Assembly: GCF_900177535.1 (NCBI RefSeq)
Contig: NZ_FXAJ01000012.1
Location: 18,189 to 82,188 of the forward strand
Reading direction: 5' to 3'
DNA length: 64,000 nucleotides
From: Priestia filamentosa
Lineage (GTDB): Bacteria; Bacillota; Bacilli; Bacillales; Bacillaceae_H
Below the pieces are notes generated by a model. That model saw only the letters and a list, made by a program, of their open reading frames with translations, was not told where the DNA came from and searched no databases. Within the stretch, counting starts at the first letter, position 1. Every line of letters begins with the position of its first letter. Shown one piece after another: positions 26,762 to 36,614 of the stretch. The position numbers and the translations under genes were made by a program.

Positions 26762-26806
26762 AAAAAGCGCACACTTGCTGTTACTGAGCAGGTTTGCGCT
26801 TTTATT
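26762..26806 (+). terminator. Terminator after membrane-tethered XRE gene
   Basis: AAAAAGCGCACACTTGCT pairs with AGCAGGTTTGCGCTTTT with two mismatches and has a T-rich end. Confidence 0.85.
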
Positions 26807-27637
26807 ACTTCCTTCGTATTATGTGAAATAGGGATATATGTGTTACATATAGTGCTCTTTAGTTTCATTATTATAAATATATAGTTTATTACCTAAGGCT
26901 TGTTTACCAGGATTCTTTCTGTTACTATACCGTATGAGACAATGCAAAAAGCAACTTTATTTTTTGTGTGAATAGAGTGAGGCTATCTTATTTCTTTTAT
27001 TTAGAACGTTTATAGGTATTAATACATCGTATAAAACGATATATAAGAGACAGACAGTATGAATGTTAAGCAAATTAATGCTTGCTTTACACATATTTCT
27101 TCATATTTGCACTAGCAAACATGAAGAAAAGTTTAATATAATCTTAAAACGATTTTTAACAGAAGAACAATAGATAATTATGAACGTTCTTTCTGTATTA
27201 AGAAAAGAAGTAAACCAAGTATATTCCAATTAAATTGACTATTCCTTTGCTATATAATAAATTATTTTGCTGAAATATATGCTATGAAACATAGTATATA
27301 CTCCATTAAAAGTAGATAACTTTACAGGATAAGCACTCCCCTTGGATTGACGGTAGTAGGTATTATTCCTTTGGGGTGAAACAGATTCTACTATATGATA
27401 TTTACGGGACTAAAGGAGAAAAATATTCAAAGTTTTAATTCTATTATTATTTTCATATTTTTAATCCAAAATGAAACGTAAGTATGTAAATGAATAAGAA
27501 TCATATAGTTGGAAATGTTTTGTAAGAAGGGCATGTATACAGATTTATGGTTTATTCAGGTAGTCTAGTCTCATTTAATTATATATATTCATGTATACAA
27601 ATACTTCCTACAATTAAATTACAAGGAGACTTGTCCA
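26807..27637. other. Long AT-rich gap with possible leader structure before permease
   Basis: No convincing gene is present; the best is a 36-codon open frame at 27063 without a ribosome site. At 27328-27385 CACTCCCCTTGG can pair with CCTTTGGGGTG around a 22-base loop containing TAGTAG, about 250 bases before the permease start. It does not match the purine, preQ1 or TPP aptamers as I know them. Confidence 0.4.
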
Positions 27638-28981
27638 TTGAAAGTTGAAACACGTAGTATTGAATTTGTTCCAGTAGAAGAACGGCATGGTAAGGCTCGG
27701 GGTTTATTCCCTATATGGTTTGGTGCAAATATGCATGTTACAACTCTTGTAACAGGTGCATTACCCATTAGTTTAGGTCTTAATTTATTTTGGAGTTTTG
27801 CTGCTATTATTATTGGAACCCTATTAGGTGCCATTTTCATGGCTTCCCATTCTGCTCAGGGACCTAAACTTGGTATCCCTCAAATGCTTCAGAGTCGAGC
27901 ACAGTTTGGAGTGATTGGTGCCATTTTTCCATTATTCCTTGTAATGTTCGTTTATTTAGGCTTTTTTGCGAGTAGTAGTGTGCTTGCAGCTCAAACGTTA
28001 AGTAGTTTAATTCCAATCAATCAGAGCTGGAGCATAATAATTTTAAGCATTATTTGTTTCGTTGTTACAATTTACGGTCACGATTTAATTCATAAAATGC
28101 AGAAATTGTTATCATGGTCCTCTTTTGTAGTTTACCTAGTGGTAACTATTATTATATTTCAGTTGCCACTCCCGGCGGGAAGCCTGTCATTAGTTAGCTT
28201 AGATTGGCCCGTATTTTTGTTGGCAATCAGTGTTGTAGCAACATGGCAATTAGCATACGCCCCATATGTAGCAGACTATTCTCGTTATCTGCCAACGTAT
28301 ACATCAACGTCCCAAACATTTTGGTATAGTTATCTAGGGACATTTGTTGGAACTGTATGGATGATGATTTTAGGAGCCACTTTGACTATTGCTATTCCCA
28401 ATTTTCTTGATCATGCAGGAGGGAATTTAGCCCACTTATTTGGGAGATTTTCTATCTTTATGTACCTAATTATTATTTTTGGTCAAATCGCTATTAATGT
28501 TTTTAATCTATACGGAGCTTTCATGTCTACTATTACAACTATAGAACCGTTTTGGAAGATAAAAGTAACACAAAAAGTTCGGATAGGGATGATATTTTGT
28601 GTTACATTAGCAGGTACTATCTTATGCTTTTTAGGGAAAAGCAACTTTCTGTCTTTTTTCTTAAATTTTATCTTTTTTATTAGTTATTTCTTAATTCCTT
28701 GGACGTCTATTAACCTTGTGGATTACTATTTATTGCGTCATGGCAAATATAACGTGAAAGATATTTTTGATTTAAACGGTCAATATGGGAAAGTAAATCA
28801 AGTTACATGCATAGCGTTTATTATAGCAATTATTGCACAAATGCCTTTTATTAATACATCATTCTATGTGGGTCCTATAGCGAAGGCCTTTGAAGGAGCA
28901 GACATTGCTTGGCTAGTCGGATTAATTGTCCCGGCGATTTTATATTACTTTCCAATGAAGCGAAAGTTAAATGAAAATTAA
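27638..28981 (+). CDS. NCS1-family purine/cytosine permease
   Basis: This 447-residue transporter has about 12 membrane segments. The N-terminus is typical of NCS1 cytosine-purine permeases (SIEFVPVEERHGKARGLFPIWFGANMHVTTLVTGALP), and so is the YAPYVADYSRYLPTYTSTSQTFWYSYLG loop. It likely imports cytosine, hydroxymethylpyrimidine or a purine with a proton or sodium. The start is TTG with AAGGAG nine bases upstream. No salvage enzyme is adjacent, so it stands alone. A perfect terminator follows at 29114. Confidence 0.92.
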   Translation: MKVETRSIEFVPVEERHGKARGLFPIWFGANMHVTTLVTGALPISLGLNLFWSFAAIIIGTLLGAIFMASHSAQGPKLGIPQMLQSRAQFGVIGAIFPLFLVMFVYLGFFASSSVLAAQTLSSLIPINQSWSIIILSIICFVVTIYGHDLIHKMQKLLSWSSFVVYLVVTIIIFQLPLPAGSLSLVSLDWPVFLLAISVVATWQLAYAPYVADYSRYLPTYTSTSQTFWYSYLGTFVGTVWMMILGATLTIAIPNFLDHAGGNLAHLFGRFSIFMYLIIIFGQIAINVFNLYGAFMSTITTIEPFWKIKVTQKVRIGMIFCVTLAGTILCFLGKSNFLSFFLNFIFFISYFLIPWTSINLVDYYLLRHGKYNVKDIFDLNGQYGKVNQVTCIAFIIAIIAQMPFINTSFYVGPIAKAFEGADIAWLVGLIVPAILYYFPMKRKLNEN

Positions 28982-29113
28982 TCTTCATTACAGCAATGAG
29001 AAACTTCTTTATAAGGTCAAAAGAATAATCTTACAATCAAAAGAATTAAGTTCAACTATTGTTTAAACAATAGTTAATATAAATAAAGTAATTCTGTTTG
29101 AATAATAATTAAT

Positions 29114-29150
29114 AAAACAACCATAGAGTCATTCACTCTATGGTTGTTTT
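29114..29150. terminator. Bidirectional intrinsic terminator
   Basis: A perfect 16-bp stem (AAAACAACCATAGAGT with its complement) has a five-base loop. It ends both the permease gene and the convergent small-membrane-protein gene. Confidence 0.9.
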
Positions 29151-29236
29151 ATTCTAGGACTGATAATGTGTGTTATGTAACCTGAGAAGTTATATGTTAT
29201 AAAGTAGAATAGAGCTTGTCTCTAAAGGAAGCTTCT

Positions 29237-29398
29237 TCATTTATCAGGGCTACTTTGATATAAGAGACCATATGAAACAGAGAATAAACCAGTAAGAGCG
29301 ATCAACACTGTAACTAATTGTGATTGAGTAACAATGTATAAAAAGATGGAAAAAACAAGTAGTATCCATCCAAACATATGGATAAGGAATGTATTCAT
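29237..29398 (-). CDS. Small membrane protein, 53 aa (copy 1 of duplicated module)
   Basis: The frame reads MNTFLIHMFGWILLVFSIFLY, then a second hydrophobic segment, VTVLIALTGLFSVSYGLLYQ. GAGGTGAAGG precedes the ATG. A close paralogue is at 44097-44276 in the same orientation, with WILLVFSIF, GLLS(I/V)SYGLLYQ and length conserved, which is good evidence that this and not an overlapping frame is coding. It sits downstream of the HPr-like gene. The function is unknown. Confidence 0.75.
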   Translation of the reverse strand: MNTFLIHMFGWILLVFSIFLYIVTQSQLVTVLIALTGLFSVSYGLLYQSSPDK

Positions 29399-29568
29399 TA
29401 CCTTCACCTCTTCCTTCCACTCTGCGGATAACGTTCACAATTATAGGAAACTGTATTAACTACAACGAGGTATAGCTTTAAAGTTTGATTAAAGATGTTT
29501 CTAAATCTTAATTTATCTCCGTTCCATAACCCAAAATCTAAACAACAAAAGAACCAAACCTTCTTAAT

Positions 29569-29844
29569 CTAAGCAGGGCATCGTCTTTTTTGCTGTTTAA
29601 AGAAATGCTTCATCTGTTCACCATCAGATGGCGCTTCTTTTCCCTCTAAAACAATAAGAATATTCCGACACTTTAGGGTTAAAATAAAGGAAACAAGTTT
29701 TGGTAAATGATTAATTTCGCATGTCCGCCCATTTGCAACTAAATAGATTTTACTTTCAATCGTTTGACATAACTGGTAAAGCTCTAAAGTTTTCCTCAAA
29801 GTAAGTGTTGGAAGGTGGATTTTATAAGATATAATATGTTTCAT
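29569..29844 (-). CDS. Diverged HPr-like phosphocarrier-fold protein
   Basis: This 91-residue protein aligns by eye with the HPr/Crh fold: IYLVANGRTCEINHLPKLVSFIL corresponds to HPr's [22 protein letters not shown], and ILIVLEGKEA corresponds to ITISASGADE. The His15 loop (GIHARPA) is replaced by LPTLTLRKT, and the Ser46 position is not serine, so neither PTS phosphotransfer nor HPr-kinase signalling is expected. It ends in a basic, cysteine-containing tail. A perfect CcpA cre site lies 64 bases upstream. A truncated copy is at 44449-44576. Confidence 0.65.
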   Translation of the reverse strand: MKHIISYKIHLPTLTLRKTLELYQLCQTIESKIYLVANGRTCEINHLPKLVSFILTLKCRNILIVLEGKEAPSDGEQMKHFFKQQKRRCPA

Positions 29845-29907
29845 TTTCTCATTTCTCCTTTCGTAAATCGTCCCTATTTTAATAGTCTAATCCAATTATA
29901 AAGGTTT

Positions 29908-29923
29908 TTGTAAGCGCTATCAA
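29908..29923. promoter_or_regulatory. Perfect cre (CcpA) site upstream of HPr-like gene
   Basis: TTGTAAGCGCTATCAA fits WTGNAARCGNWWWCAW at every position. It lies 64 bases before the HPr-like start codon, near where a promoter would be. The remaining gap to 30310 shows no gene. Confidence 0.75.
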
Positions 29924-30310
29924 CAATATAATTCTAATATTAATAATAAAATACATTTTAATTATCTATTAACTTATATCAATACTATCTAAAAAAACTT
30001 ATAAGAATCACCTTTTTCGATACTTGCAAGGAGATATACATTTTTCTAAACGAATTAAAAAATACAACATTCTTATATATGATGGGATTATAATGAAAAT
30101 GATTTAACTTAGGTAGAGCTAAAAGAAATAAGTCAGAAGGAGAAAAGAGCTATAGTGAAGGTTGAGCTTATCGTATTTTTATTACTAAGAAGCTATAGTT
30201 TATAGGCCTTTTTATTATTAGTGCTGAGATGTGATCATCTCCTATGGTTTTTAAATTTTCTTAAGTAAATTTAAAAGCTGTTTTTTTTCCTTGTAATTTA
30301 AGTTAGAAAA

Positions 30311-30763
30311 TTGAGATTCCTGAAAATGTTCTTGTTTTGGAACAACTTCATAAAAACACTCTTTTCCTTCCTCAGTCATGGAGTTAAAAATGATCGCCTA
30401 GCCTTTCTTGATGAGTTTACGAGAACATTTTTTTCTGCTGGAGATCGAACGGACTTAGTTAGTGAATCATTCCGACTTTATAATAAGGATATTGCAGCAG
30501 GTGCATCCCCTAAAGGGGCTCTAGATTGTATTGGTGCTTTCAGTAAAACCGATTTTAGAGGAGATTTAGCCAAAATTAATATACCTACCCTTGTGATACA
30601 TGGTGATCCAGATGCAACTGTTCCATTTGAGTATAGTGGGAAGCGAACTCATGAAGCCATTCCTGATGCTAAATTAGCTTTAATAAAGGGAGGACCGCAT
30701 GGGCTTAATGCAACACATCCCAAAGAATTTAATGAAGCATTGTTATCATTTTTGAATGACTAA
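30311..30763 (+). pseudogene. Truncated alpha/beta hydrolase (chloroperoxidase-like), N-terminal half missing
   Basis: From about residue 25 onward the frame is an excellent match to non-haem chloroperoxidase-type hydrolases: NDRLAFLDEFTRTFFSAGDRTD, FSKTDFRGDLAKINIPTLVIHGD, and KGGPHGLNATHPKEFNEALLSFL with the catalytic Asp and His. The nucleophile elbow (G-x-S-M-G-G) and about 120 N-terminal residues are missing. The first 24 codons are in a frame that does not fit the family, so the gene is 5'-deleted and very likely inactive. A terminator remains at 30845. Confidence 0.85.
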
Positions 30764-30844
30764 TTCTAAATGAATCTTTTTAATGGATAAAAGAGGGGAT
30801 TATATAATATCAAGTTCTTTTTTCATTCTATGAAGAGCGAGAGT

Positions 30845-30880
30845 AAAGGAGGTACTAAATGTAGTACCTCCCTTATTTTT
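30845..30880 (+). terminator. Terminator after hydrolase remnant
   Basis: AAGGAGGTACTA and TAGTACCTCC(C)TT form a stem with a four-base loop and a T5 tail. From 30881 to 31108 nothing else was seen. Confidence 0.8.
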
Positions 30881-31108
30881 GTATCAAAACAGATTTTAAA
30901 ATCTATATCATAAAAATATTTTTGATATTAAAAATGCTTCTTCCAATTTATAAATTACTCCACTCTCATTAATATACTTTTCAAGGAAGAATTGCTGACT
31001 TAAGTTTGAATCTAGCCTTTATGATAGGAAAATGAACAGGTTTTACATTCTATTAAATTGGATAATAGAAACTAAAGGATTATTCAATGATAGGAAGAGG
31101 TGTTAAAT

Positions 31109-32035
31109 TTGAATTATCCTCTTAGTAAAAATGGAGAATGGTTAGAATTTGATTTCCAAGATAAAAAGGAGATAGCGAAAGTGGCTAGGAATATACCGGA
31201 AGGTGAAGATTGGCTAAAAGAAATAAATGAATCTAATAAGAATAATTTAAAAATAGCTATTACTCCAGATTATCTTCATGTGAGAGGTTCATTAATTTAC
31301 CATCAAAATTCTCAAAAAGAGAATGAGTACAAAGTGTTTCACTTTTATACTTGTAAAGATTTTTTTATTACAGTTGGCCTCGAGATGAACGACTTGAAAC
31401 AAAAAAATAAAATGTTACATCGTATGCAGTCATCAAGGAATGGGGTAGAGAATTTTTGTATATTATTGAGTGAGATTACTAATCGTTTTTTAGTAAGAAT
31501 AGATGATTTTGAAGTACAATTGAAAAACATTGTTGGGAAGTTGCAAAGAAATAATAATAAAAATAAATTGGATCAAATTTTTCGATATCGTCAGAAATTA
31601 ATTACGTCAAAAAGTTTACTTATACCGATGGAAGAATTAATTAACGCGATTGAAGAAACGTTCCTTAATGAGGTGGTAAAAACTTTAGAATTTAATAGGG
31701 TGAGATTACGTATTAAAAGGGCAATGACGTTAGTTCAACATTATCAAGAAGAAATGGAGACATTACTCCATTTAGAAGAAGCGATTTCTTCCTATAGAGG
31801 GAACGAAATTATGAAAACACTAACAGTCATTACAACTATTTTTACGCCGGTAATGGCACTGGGAGCCCTTTGGGGAATGAATTTTAAACATATGCCAGAA
31901 CTTGAATGGAAGTTTGGATATTTAGGTTCTCTTATTTTAATTTTTGTTAGCACTATCGCTATTTACTTTTATTTGAAATTTAGGGGTTGGACTGGTGGTA
32001 TTTTAAAAGAAAGAAAGAAAAAATCCTTATTTTAA
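31109..32035 (+). CDS. CorA-family divalent cation transporter
   Basis: The 308-residue protein has the CorA layout: a long cytoplasmic alpha/beta and helical domain, then two C-terminal membrane helices with the diagnostic GMN motif (ALWGMNFKHMPEL) after TM1 and a basic C-terminal tail (KERKKKSLF). It should form a pentameric magnesium or cobalt channel. The TTG at 31109 has GGAAGAGG eight bases upstream; a GTG at 31100 overlaps that ribosome site and is less likely. It is a single-gene unit. Magnesium sensing in the leader was not evident. Confidence 0.88.
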   Translation: MNYPLSKNGEWLEFDFQDKKEIAKVARNIPEGEDWLKEINESNKNNLKIAITPDYLHVRGSLIYHQNSQKENEYKVFHFYTCKDFFITVGLEMNDLKQKNKMLHRMQSSRNGVENFCILLSEITNRFLVRIDDFEVQLKNIVGKLQRNNNKNKLDQIFRYRQKLITSKSLLIPMEELINAIEETFLNEVVKTLEFNRVRLRIKRAMTLVQHYQEEMETLLHLEEAISSYRGNEIMKTLTVITTIFTPVMALGALWGMNFKHMPELEWKFGYLGSLILIFVSTIAIYFYLKFRGWTGGILKERKKKSLF

Positions 32036-32197
32036 TGGATATGGCAGAAGGAAGACAGGTACTATTAAACCTATCTGCCTTTTGTTTATCTCAATGCCAA
32101 TGGTATGAGTTTCATTAGAAAGTTAACATAGCACTATCTTAAAACTCCTTTATCCAAGTCAAGAATAAATTGATGCACAGGATAGTCTCCTGGGAGT

Positions 32198-32788
32198 CTA
32201 TATTTTAAATTTCGTAAAAAGATATAAGCAACAAAACCCAACCATTAGATAGTAATACCATGAGAGTTTGGTATTACTATCTAATGGTTGGGTTTTAATT
32301 TCAGTACTTAAGTTATTGAACCATTTACTTAAAATTTCTCCCTTTGCTAGATTTGTATGGTCATCATTTTCCCAAATTACATGAGAAGACCCAGCTTCCG
32401 TTGCCCATTCAAATTGTAGCTCAGCAAATGCAATCTTAGGGTGTTCAGCTTTCGCAAAATTATCATTTATTAAGGAAGCCACAGTAGATGCCTGTGGTAA
32501 TAATTCATTTTCGATCTCTTTTTTTATAACCATATCTTCAAGTTGATTCCACATAACTAAACGGCCATCTATTTGATAAAAAGTATCAAAGAAAGGTTGT
32601 TTCCCCACATATACCAAGATGAAGGTCCGATTAACAGAGTTGTTAGTTACCTTAACCACATTTATGATAAAATTTTGTGCTATTTCCATCCAGAAATTTA
32701 TTGCTTCTTCTTCCGGTGATCCTAAATAAAACCCAGATTCAAGTTCAGAAACGGCAGCTTCCTCTTTATACACCTCTAGCCTACTCAA
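32198..32788 (-). CDS. Hypothetical protein, possibly altered at C-terminus
   Basis: I do not recognise a family. The first 165 residues look like an ordinary soluble protein with repeated acidic helices (GSPEEEAINFWMEIAQNFI, WNQLEDMVIKKEIENELLPQ, FAELQFEWATEAGSSHVIWENDDHTN). The last 30 residues are translated from a perfect 28-bp inverted repeat plus a short hydrophobic end (YYYLMVGFCCLYLFTKF), so the real protein probably ended near residue 160 and the 3' end has been replaced. The ribosome site is weak. Divergent from the VOC-family gene. Confidence 0.5.
   Translation of the reverse strand: MSRLEVYKEEAAVSELESGFYLGSPEEEAINFWMEIAQNFIINVVKVTNNSVNRTFILVYVGKQPFFDTFYQIDGRLVMWNQLEDMVIKKEIENELLPQASTVASLINDNFAKAEHPKIAFAELQFEWATEAGSSHVIWENDDHTNLAKGEILSKWFNNLSTEIKTQPLDSNTKLSWYYYLMVGFCCLYLFTKFKI
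32233..32296. repeat. Perfect 28-bp inverted repeat with 8-base loop
   Basis: The arms 32233-32260 and 32269-32296 are exact complements, beginning AAAACCCAACCATTAGATAG. Both ends carry A4/T4 runs, so it can terminate in both directions. It lies inside the 3' end of an open frame, which is unusual for an authentic terminator. Confidence 0.9.
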
Positions 32789-32871
32789 AAACTATGATTA
32801 TGGACAACCGGGTGGCGTTTCTAGGATAATTTTGATTGAGTACAATTATTGAAAATAGGGAGTGGGATATA

Positions 32872-33267
32872 TTGAAAAAGATTACACCATTTTTAATGTT
32901 CCAAGGAAACGCGGAAGAAGCAATGAATTATTATACTTCTTTAATTGAGGATTCAGAAATAACTAGTATTTCTCGTTATGGAGCAAATGGACCAGGTGCA
33001 GAGGGAAGTGTTCTACAAGCCACCTTTTTATTAAAGGGTCAAGAATTTATTTGCATTGATAGTAATATTAAGCATGAATTTACGTTTACTCCTTCATTTT
33101 CTTTATTTATTACATGTGATTCAGAAGAAGAAATTAATCGAATTTATGAGAATTTAACTGATGGCGGTGGAATCCTAATGCCGTTAGATAATCATGGATT
33201 TGGTAAAAAGTTTGGCTGGATAGTTGATAAGTTTGGCGTTTCTTGGCAACTTAATCTACCAAATTAA
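32872..33267 (+). CDS. VOC-superfamily protein (PhnB/3-demethylubiquinone methyltransferase-like glyoxalase)
   Basis: The 131-residue protein begins KKITPFLMFQGNAEEAMNYYTSL and ends GKKFGWIVDKFGVSWQLNLP, the signature of the PhnB-type glyoxalase/bleomycin-resistance branch. The TTG start at 32872 follows GGGAGTGGG; the longer frame to 32836 adds residues not found in the family. Members of this group are small, dimeric and mostly without known substrates. Divergent from the preceding gene, it shares a short intergenic region of about 80 bases. Confidence 0.88.
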   Translation: MKKITPFLMFQGNAEEAMNYYTSLIEDSEITSISRYGANGPGAEGSVLQATFLLKGQEFICIDSNIKHEFTFTPSFSLFITCDSEEEINRIYENLTDGGGILMPLDNHGFGKKFGWIVDKFGVSWQLNLPN

Positions 33268-33528
33268 AATTATGACGATATACGTTTCTTGCTTTTGTTT
33301 AGTTTTTTTGTTCATTGATTACTAATTTAGGATGAAGTTACTTTTTTAGTAAAGGGGCGTGTTTATCAAGGAACGTGTCTTTTTTGTATAGCACATTTTC
33401 TCGAATGAAATAAAAGGAATTATTTGTAAGTGAGGCGAAGTTAATTTTAGAAGAGGTTATTTCATTTAGCGTTGGGACGTGCTACTCAACATTAAGGAGA
33501 AAAAATTATAAAGAAAGTAGGAGATATA

Positions 33529-34062
33529 TTGAATACAAAAGAGATATTAAAGCAATTTGAACAGGTGGTTACATACTATATTGAAGAGTTAAGTAAATAT
33601 TCGCTAGATGAGTTTACGCGGAAGCCTTCTGAGGATGAATGGTCATTAGGACAAATGTACAATCATTTAATAAATTGCACTCTTAAGCTTCATTTGAAAG
33701 CAATTGAGCAATGTGCTAATGGCAATGCTTCCGATGGTGGTAAAAAAACAGAAATAGGCGAATCGATTTTTAAAGAAGGAACGTTTCCTCCAATCAAAGT
33801 AAAAGGTCCGGATACACCTGATTTTACACCGCCAAATCCTACGAGAAAAGAAGAAGTAAAGGAAGGACTTCTCCAAACCAATGAGAAAATGAGGGAGGTA
33901 GAAAGAAAGCTTTCTGACATCCCGGCAAGCCAGAAAGTTCAGCATCGGGCAATGGGGTATTTAAATGCAGAGGAATATTTTAAGTTAATTGAAATGCATT
34001 TCCGACACCACTTACGGCAAAAAGAACGAATCGATCAGTTTCTTTTGAAAGTAAGTAAGTAA
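33529..34062 (+). CDS. DinB-family metal-dependent protein
   Basis: This 177-residue protein matches the DinB/YfiT four-helix-bundle family: the early KPSEDEWSLGQMYNHLINC supplies the first conserved metal-site histidine, and the C-terminal MHFRHHLRQKERIDQ supplies the remaining histidines. Such proteins are often thiol S-transferase-like or stress-induced enzymes in Bacillus. The start is TTG behind GTAGGAG. A strong terminator follows at 34156-34203. Confidence 0.87.
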   Translation: MNTKEILKQFEQVVTYYIEELSKYSLDEFTRKPSEDEWSLGQMYNHLINCTLKLHLKAIEQCANGNASDGGKKTEIGESIFKEGTFPPIKVKGPDTPDFTPPNPTRKEEVKEGLLQTNEKMREVERKLSDIPASQKVQHRAMGYLNAEEYFKLIEMHFRHHLRQKERIDQFLLKVSK

Positions 34063-34155
34063 TTTATTTTAATTGCTGGAGCAATATATTAACCGTTGAA
34101 ATATCATCAGAGGCCCAGTTGAGGGAGTTTAAAGATCTAAGAATCGAATAAATAT

Positions 34156-34203
34156 AAAAAGGAACATACATATTCATCCTAATAATTTGTATGTTCCTTT
34201 TTT
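34156..34203 (+). terminator. Terminator after DinB gene
   Basis: AAAAAGGAACATACA pairs perfectly with its complement at 34188-34202 and a T run follows. Confidence 0.9.
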
Positions 34204-34226
34204 CTATTCACGCAAAATAAGTATTA

Positions 34227-34272
34227 AGAAAAGCCATGTACTCCTCGTGAGACAAAGAGTCTATGGCTTTCT
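34227..34272. repeat. Dispersed hairpin family 3, copy 1 (AAAGCCATGTACT)
   Basis: GAAAAGCCATGTACTC pairs with GAGTCTATGGCTTTC around a 13-base loop. A near-identical copy lies at 38071-38114, with the downstream CTAAnTTCCT also conserved. From 34273 to 34675 no gene was seen; the region probably carries the gadB promoter. Confidence 0.78.
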
Positions 34273-34675
34273 AATTTCCTTAAAAATGGATTATGTTAAT
34301 TAACCTTGTATATAGTAATCCTACATGAAAATGAACATTTAACTATTTCATTTTGGGCAGAATGAAAAGGATATTCCAAGCCTAAATGTTTAATTGTCGA
34401 CAAAGAAAGGAAGAATGTTACTAAGTGAACTTATCTATTCGTCTTGATCTGTTAACCGCGATGTACATCCATTGTGATGAGCATCACCAATAAGAGAATA
34501 ATCCTTATTCTGTTTGATGTTTCAATGAATCCATTATTTGTTAGAAAGGCCTAATTTACTGTCAGCTCGATTATGGAGTGGACACTTAAAAGATTTAAAG
34601 GTTTCTTACAACATGCTAGTCTATTAGCGCTAAAATTAATACTCGTATTATTCACGTTGGAGGAGATAATACTCT

Positions 34676-36079
34676 ATGCCAAAATGGCACCCACATCGCG
34701 AACAAATGAATTTACCTGAAGAATTTTCTGTTAATCCTTTGTATTCTCGTGAAGGAGAAGAAACCATTCCACGCCTGCGTATTCGCAATCAAGGTATGTT
34801 ACCAGAAACGGCGTATCAAATCATCCATGACGAAATGACCCTAGATGGGAGTTCTCGCCTCAATTTAGCTACATTTGTTACCACATGGATGGAGCCTGCT
34901 GCAGAACGTTTATATGCCAAGTCTTTTGATAAGAATATGATTGATAAAGACGAATATCCACAGACCGCAGCGATTGAGGAGCGTTGTATACGTATTTTAG
35001 CTGATCTATGGAATTCACCTCATCCAGATACTACGATGGGGGTTTCAACGACAGGATCGTCTGAAGCGTGTATGCTTGGTGGACTCGCGTTAAAGCGACG
35101 TTGGCAAAAAGCCCGAAAGAGCCAAGGGCTATCGACTGAACGACCAAATATCGTGTTTAGTTCGGCTGTACAAGTGGTTTGGGAGAAATTCGCGAATTAT
35201 TGGGATGTGGAAGCACGTTATGTGAATATTAGCCCGGAGCATCCCTACTTGGACCCCCAAGGAGTTCTGGATGCTGTGGATGAAAATACGATTGGCGTGG
35301 TACCAATTCTTGGTGTGACGTATACCGGACTTTATGAACCGATTGCTGAAATCGCGAAAGCTTTAGATGATTTGCAGGAGAAGACAGGGCTAGATATCCC
35401 TATTCATGTAGATGCGGCTTCAGGGGGATTTATTGCCCCATTTCTTCAACCAGACCTAGTCTGGGATTTTCAATTACCACGGGTAAAGTCCATCAATGTT
35501 TCGGGGCATAAATATGGATTAGTCTATCCTGGGCTGGGTTGGGTAATTTGGAGGGAAAAAGAAGATCTCCCGGAGGACCTCATCTTCAAGGTGTCTTATT
35601 TGGGAGGAAACATGCCGACCTTTGCTCTAAATTTTTCCCGGCCTGGTGCACAAGTACTTATGCAATATTATAATTTCTTACGTTTAGGTAGAGAAGGGTA
35701 TTATGAAGTGCAAAAGTCCTCCCAGGACACAGCATGTTTTCTGAGCAAGGAGATTCAAGACATGGAACCATTTGAAGTGATTTCTGATGGTTCAGCGATT
35801 CCGGTATTGGCTTGGCGATTGAAAGATGAATACACATCAAAATGGACGCTTTATGACTTGTCCCGACAATTGCGTACGTATGGATGGCAAGTACCAGCTT
35901 ACCCGTTACCTGCAGACATGGAAGAGGTAACCATTATGCGAATTGTAGTTCGAAATGGATTTTCAAGGGATCTTGCTCATTTATTCTTGGTAAATCTTAA
36001 GCAAGCCCTTGAATATTTGAATTCTTTGGATGGACCTATACGGAGGGATCCAGAAGACGATAAGGGTTTTCACCACTAG
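34676..36079 (+). CDS. gadB: Glutamate decarboxylase
   Basis: This PLP enzyme converts glutamate to GABA and consumes a proton, giving acid resistance. All signatures are present at 467 residues: TTGSSEACMLGGLALK, IHVDAASGGFIAPF at about residues 242-255 and the PLP lysine in NVSGHKYG (Lys279). The C-terminus ends FHH, matching the histidine tail that closes the active site at neutral pH in the E. coli enzyme. The start follows GGAGGAG. No gadC antiporter is adjacent. The coding sequence looks richer in GC than its neighbours, which suggests recent arrival. A perfect terminator follows. Confidence 0.96.
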   Translation: MPKWHPHREQMNLPEEFSVNPLYSREGEETIPRLRIRNQGMLPETAYQIIHDEMTLDGSSRLNLATFVTTWMEPAAERLYAKSFDKNMIDKDEYPQTAAIEERCIRILADLWNSPHPDTTMGVSTTGSSEACMLGGLALKRRWQKARKSQGLSTERPNIVFSSAVQVVWEKFANYWDVEARYVNISPEHPYLDPQGVLDAVDENTIGVVPILGVTYTGLYEPIAEIAKALDDLQEKTGLDIPIHVDAASGGFIAPFLQPDLVWDFQLPRVKSINVSGHKYGLVYPGLGWVIWREKEDLPEDLIFKVSYLGGNMPTFALNFSRPGAQVLMQYYNFLRLGREGYYEVQKSSQDTACFLSKEIQDMEPFEVISDGSAIPVLAWRLKDEYTSKWTLYDLSRQLRTYGWQVPAYPLPADMEEVTIMRIVVRNGFSRDLAHLFLVNLKQALEYLNSLDGPIRRDPEDDKGFHH

Positions 36080-36159
36080 AGTGTAATTATTTTTATCTTT
36101 ATGAGTTTTCCTAAAGATAAAAACTCATAAAGAAATATAGTAACGCGAGCACAGGGAGG

Positions 36160-36187
36160 GCCTGCATCAAAAGATGCAGGCTTTTTT
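36160..36187 (+). terminator. Terminator after gadB
   Basis: GCCTGCATC pairs with GATGCAGGC around AAAA, followed by T6. A second hairpin (TTTATGAGTTTT/AAAACTCATAAA near 36096-36135) precedes it. The rest up to 36614 holds only the family 2 hairpin. Confidence 0.92.
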
Positions 36188-36466
36188 ATATGCTATTGTC
36201 TATAACATTTATTATGTTACATAAATTTACTACAATCTATTCGTTAGGTTTTTCCTGTTTTTTAGTTACTTGTTTAACAGGGAATATTTAAAACTTTCTA
36301 TGTAAAAGGAAGTGCAAGGGTCCGGCAAAGGTTAAATAAGGAGGAAAAATGATTGAAGCTCAAATTGAGTAATACCAAAATGTAGAGACAAGTATAAATT
36401 AATATTAAGATTTAACATAACCTTAAAATGATAAACGAACCATCAAAGTATACATAAGCATAAACA

Positions 36467-36501
36467 AGAGCAAGTTCGTTAGAGATGAACGAACTTGCTC
36501 T
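36467..36501. repeat. Dispersed hairpin family 2, copy 2
   Basis: AGAGCAAGTTCGTT at 36467-36480 pairs perfectly with its complement at 36488-36501. The 3' flank CTTTACTTTCTG is shared with the copy at 63079-63119. Confidence 0.78.
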
Positions 36502-36614
36502 CTTTACTTTCTGACATTAGTGTTATTTTAAAGTTTTTCTCTTAAATAAATCCTGAAATAGTCTACTTTAATCAACGAATCCACATTTTGATACGTATCT
36601 ATGCCTCTTTTTCC

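Noticed and set aside
29250..29438. 62-codon minus-strand frame
   Set aside because: It is an out-of-frame shadow of the small membrane protein at 29237-29398, whose frame is conserved in the paralogue at 44 kb.
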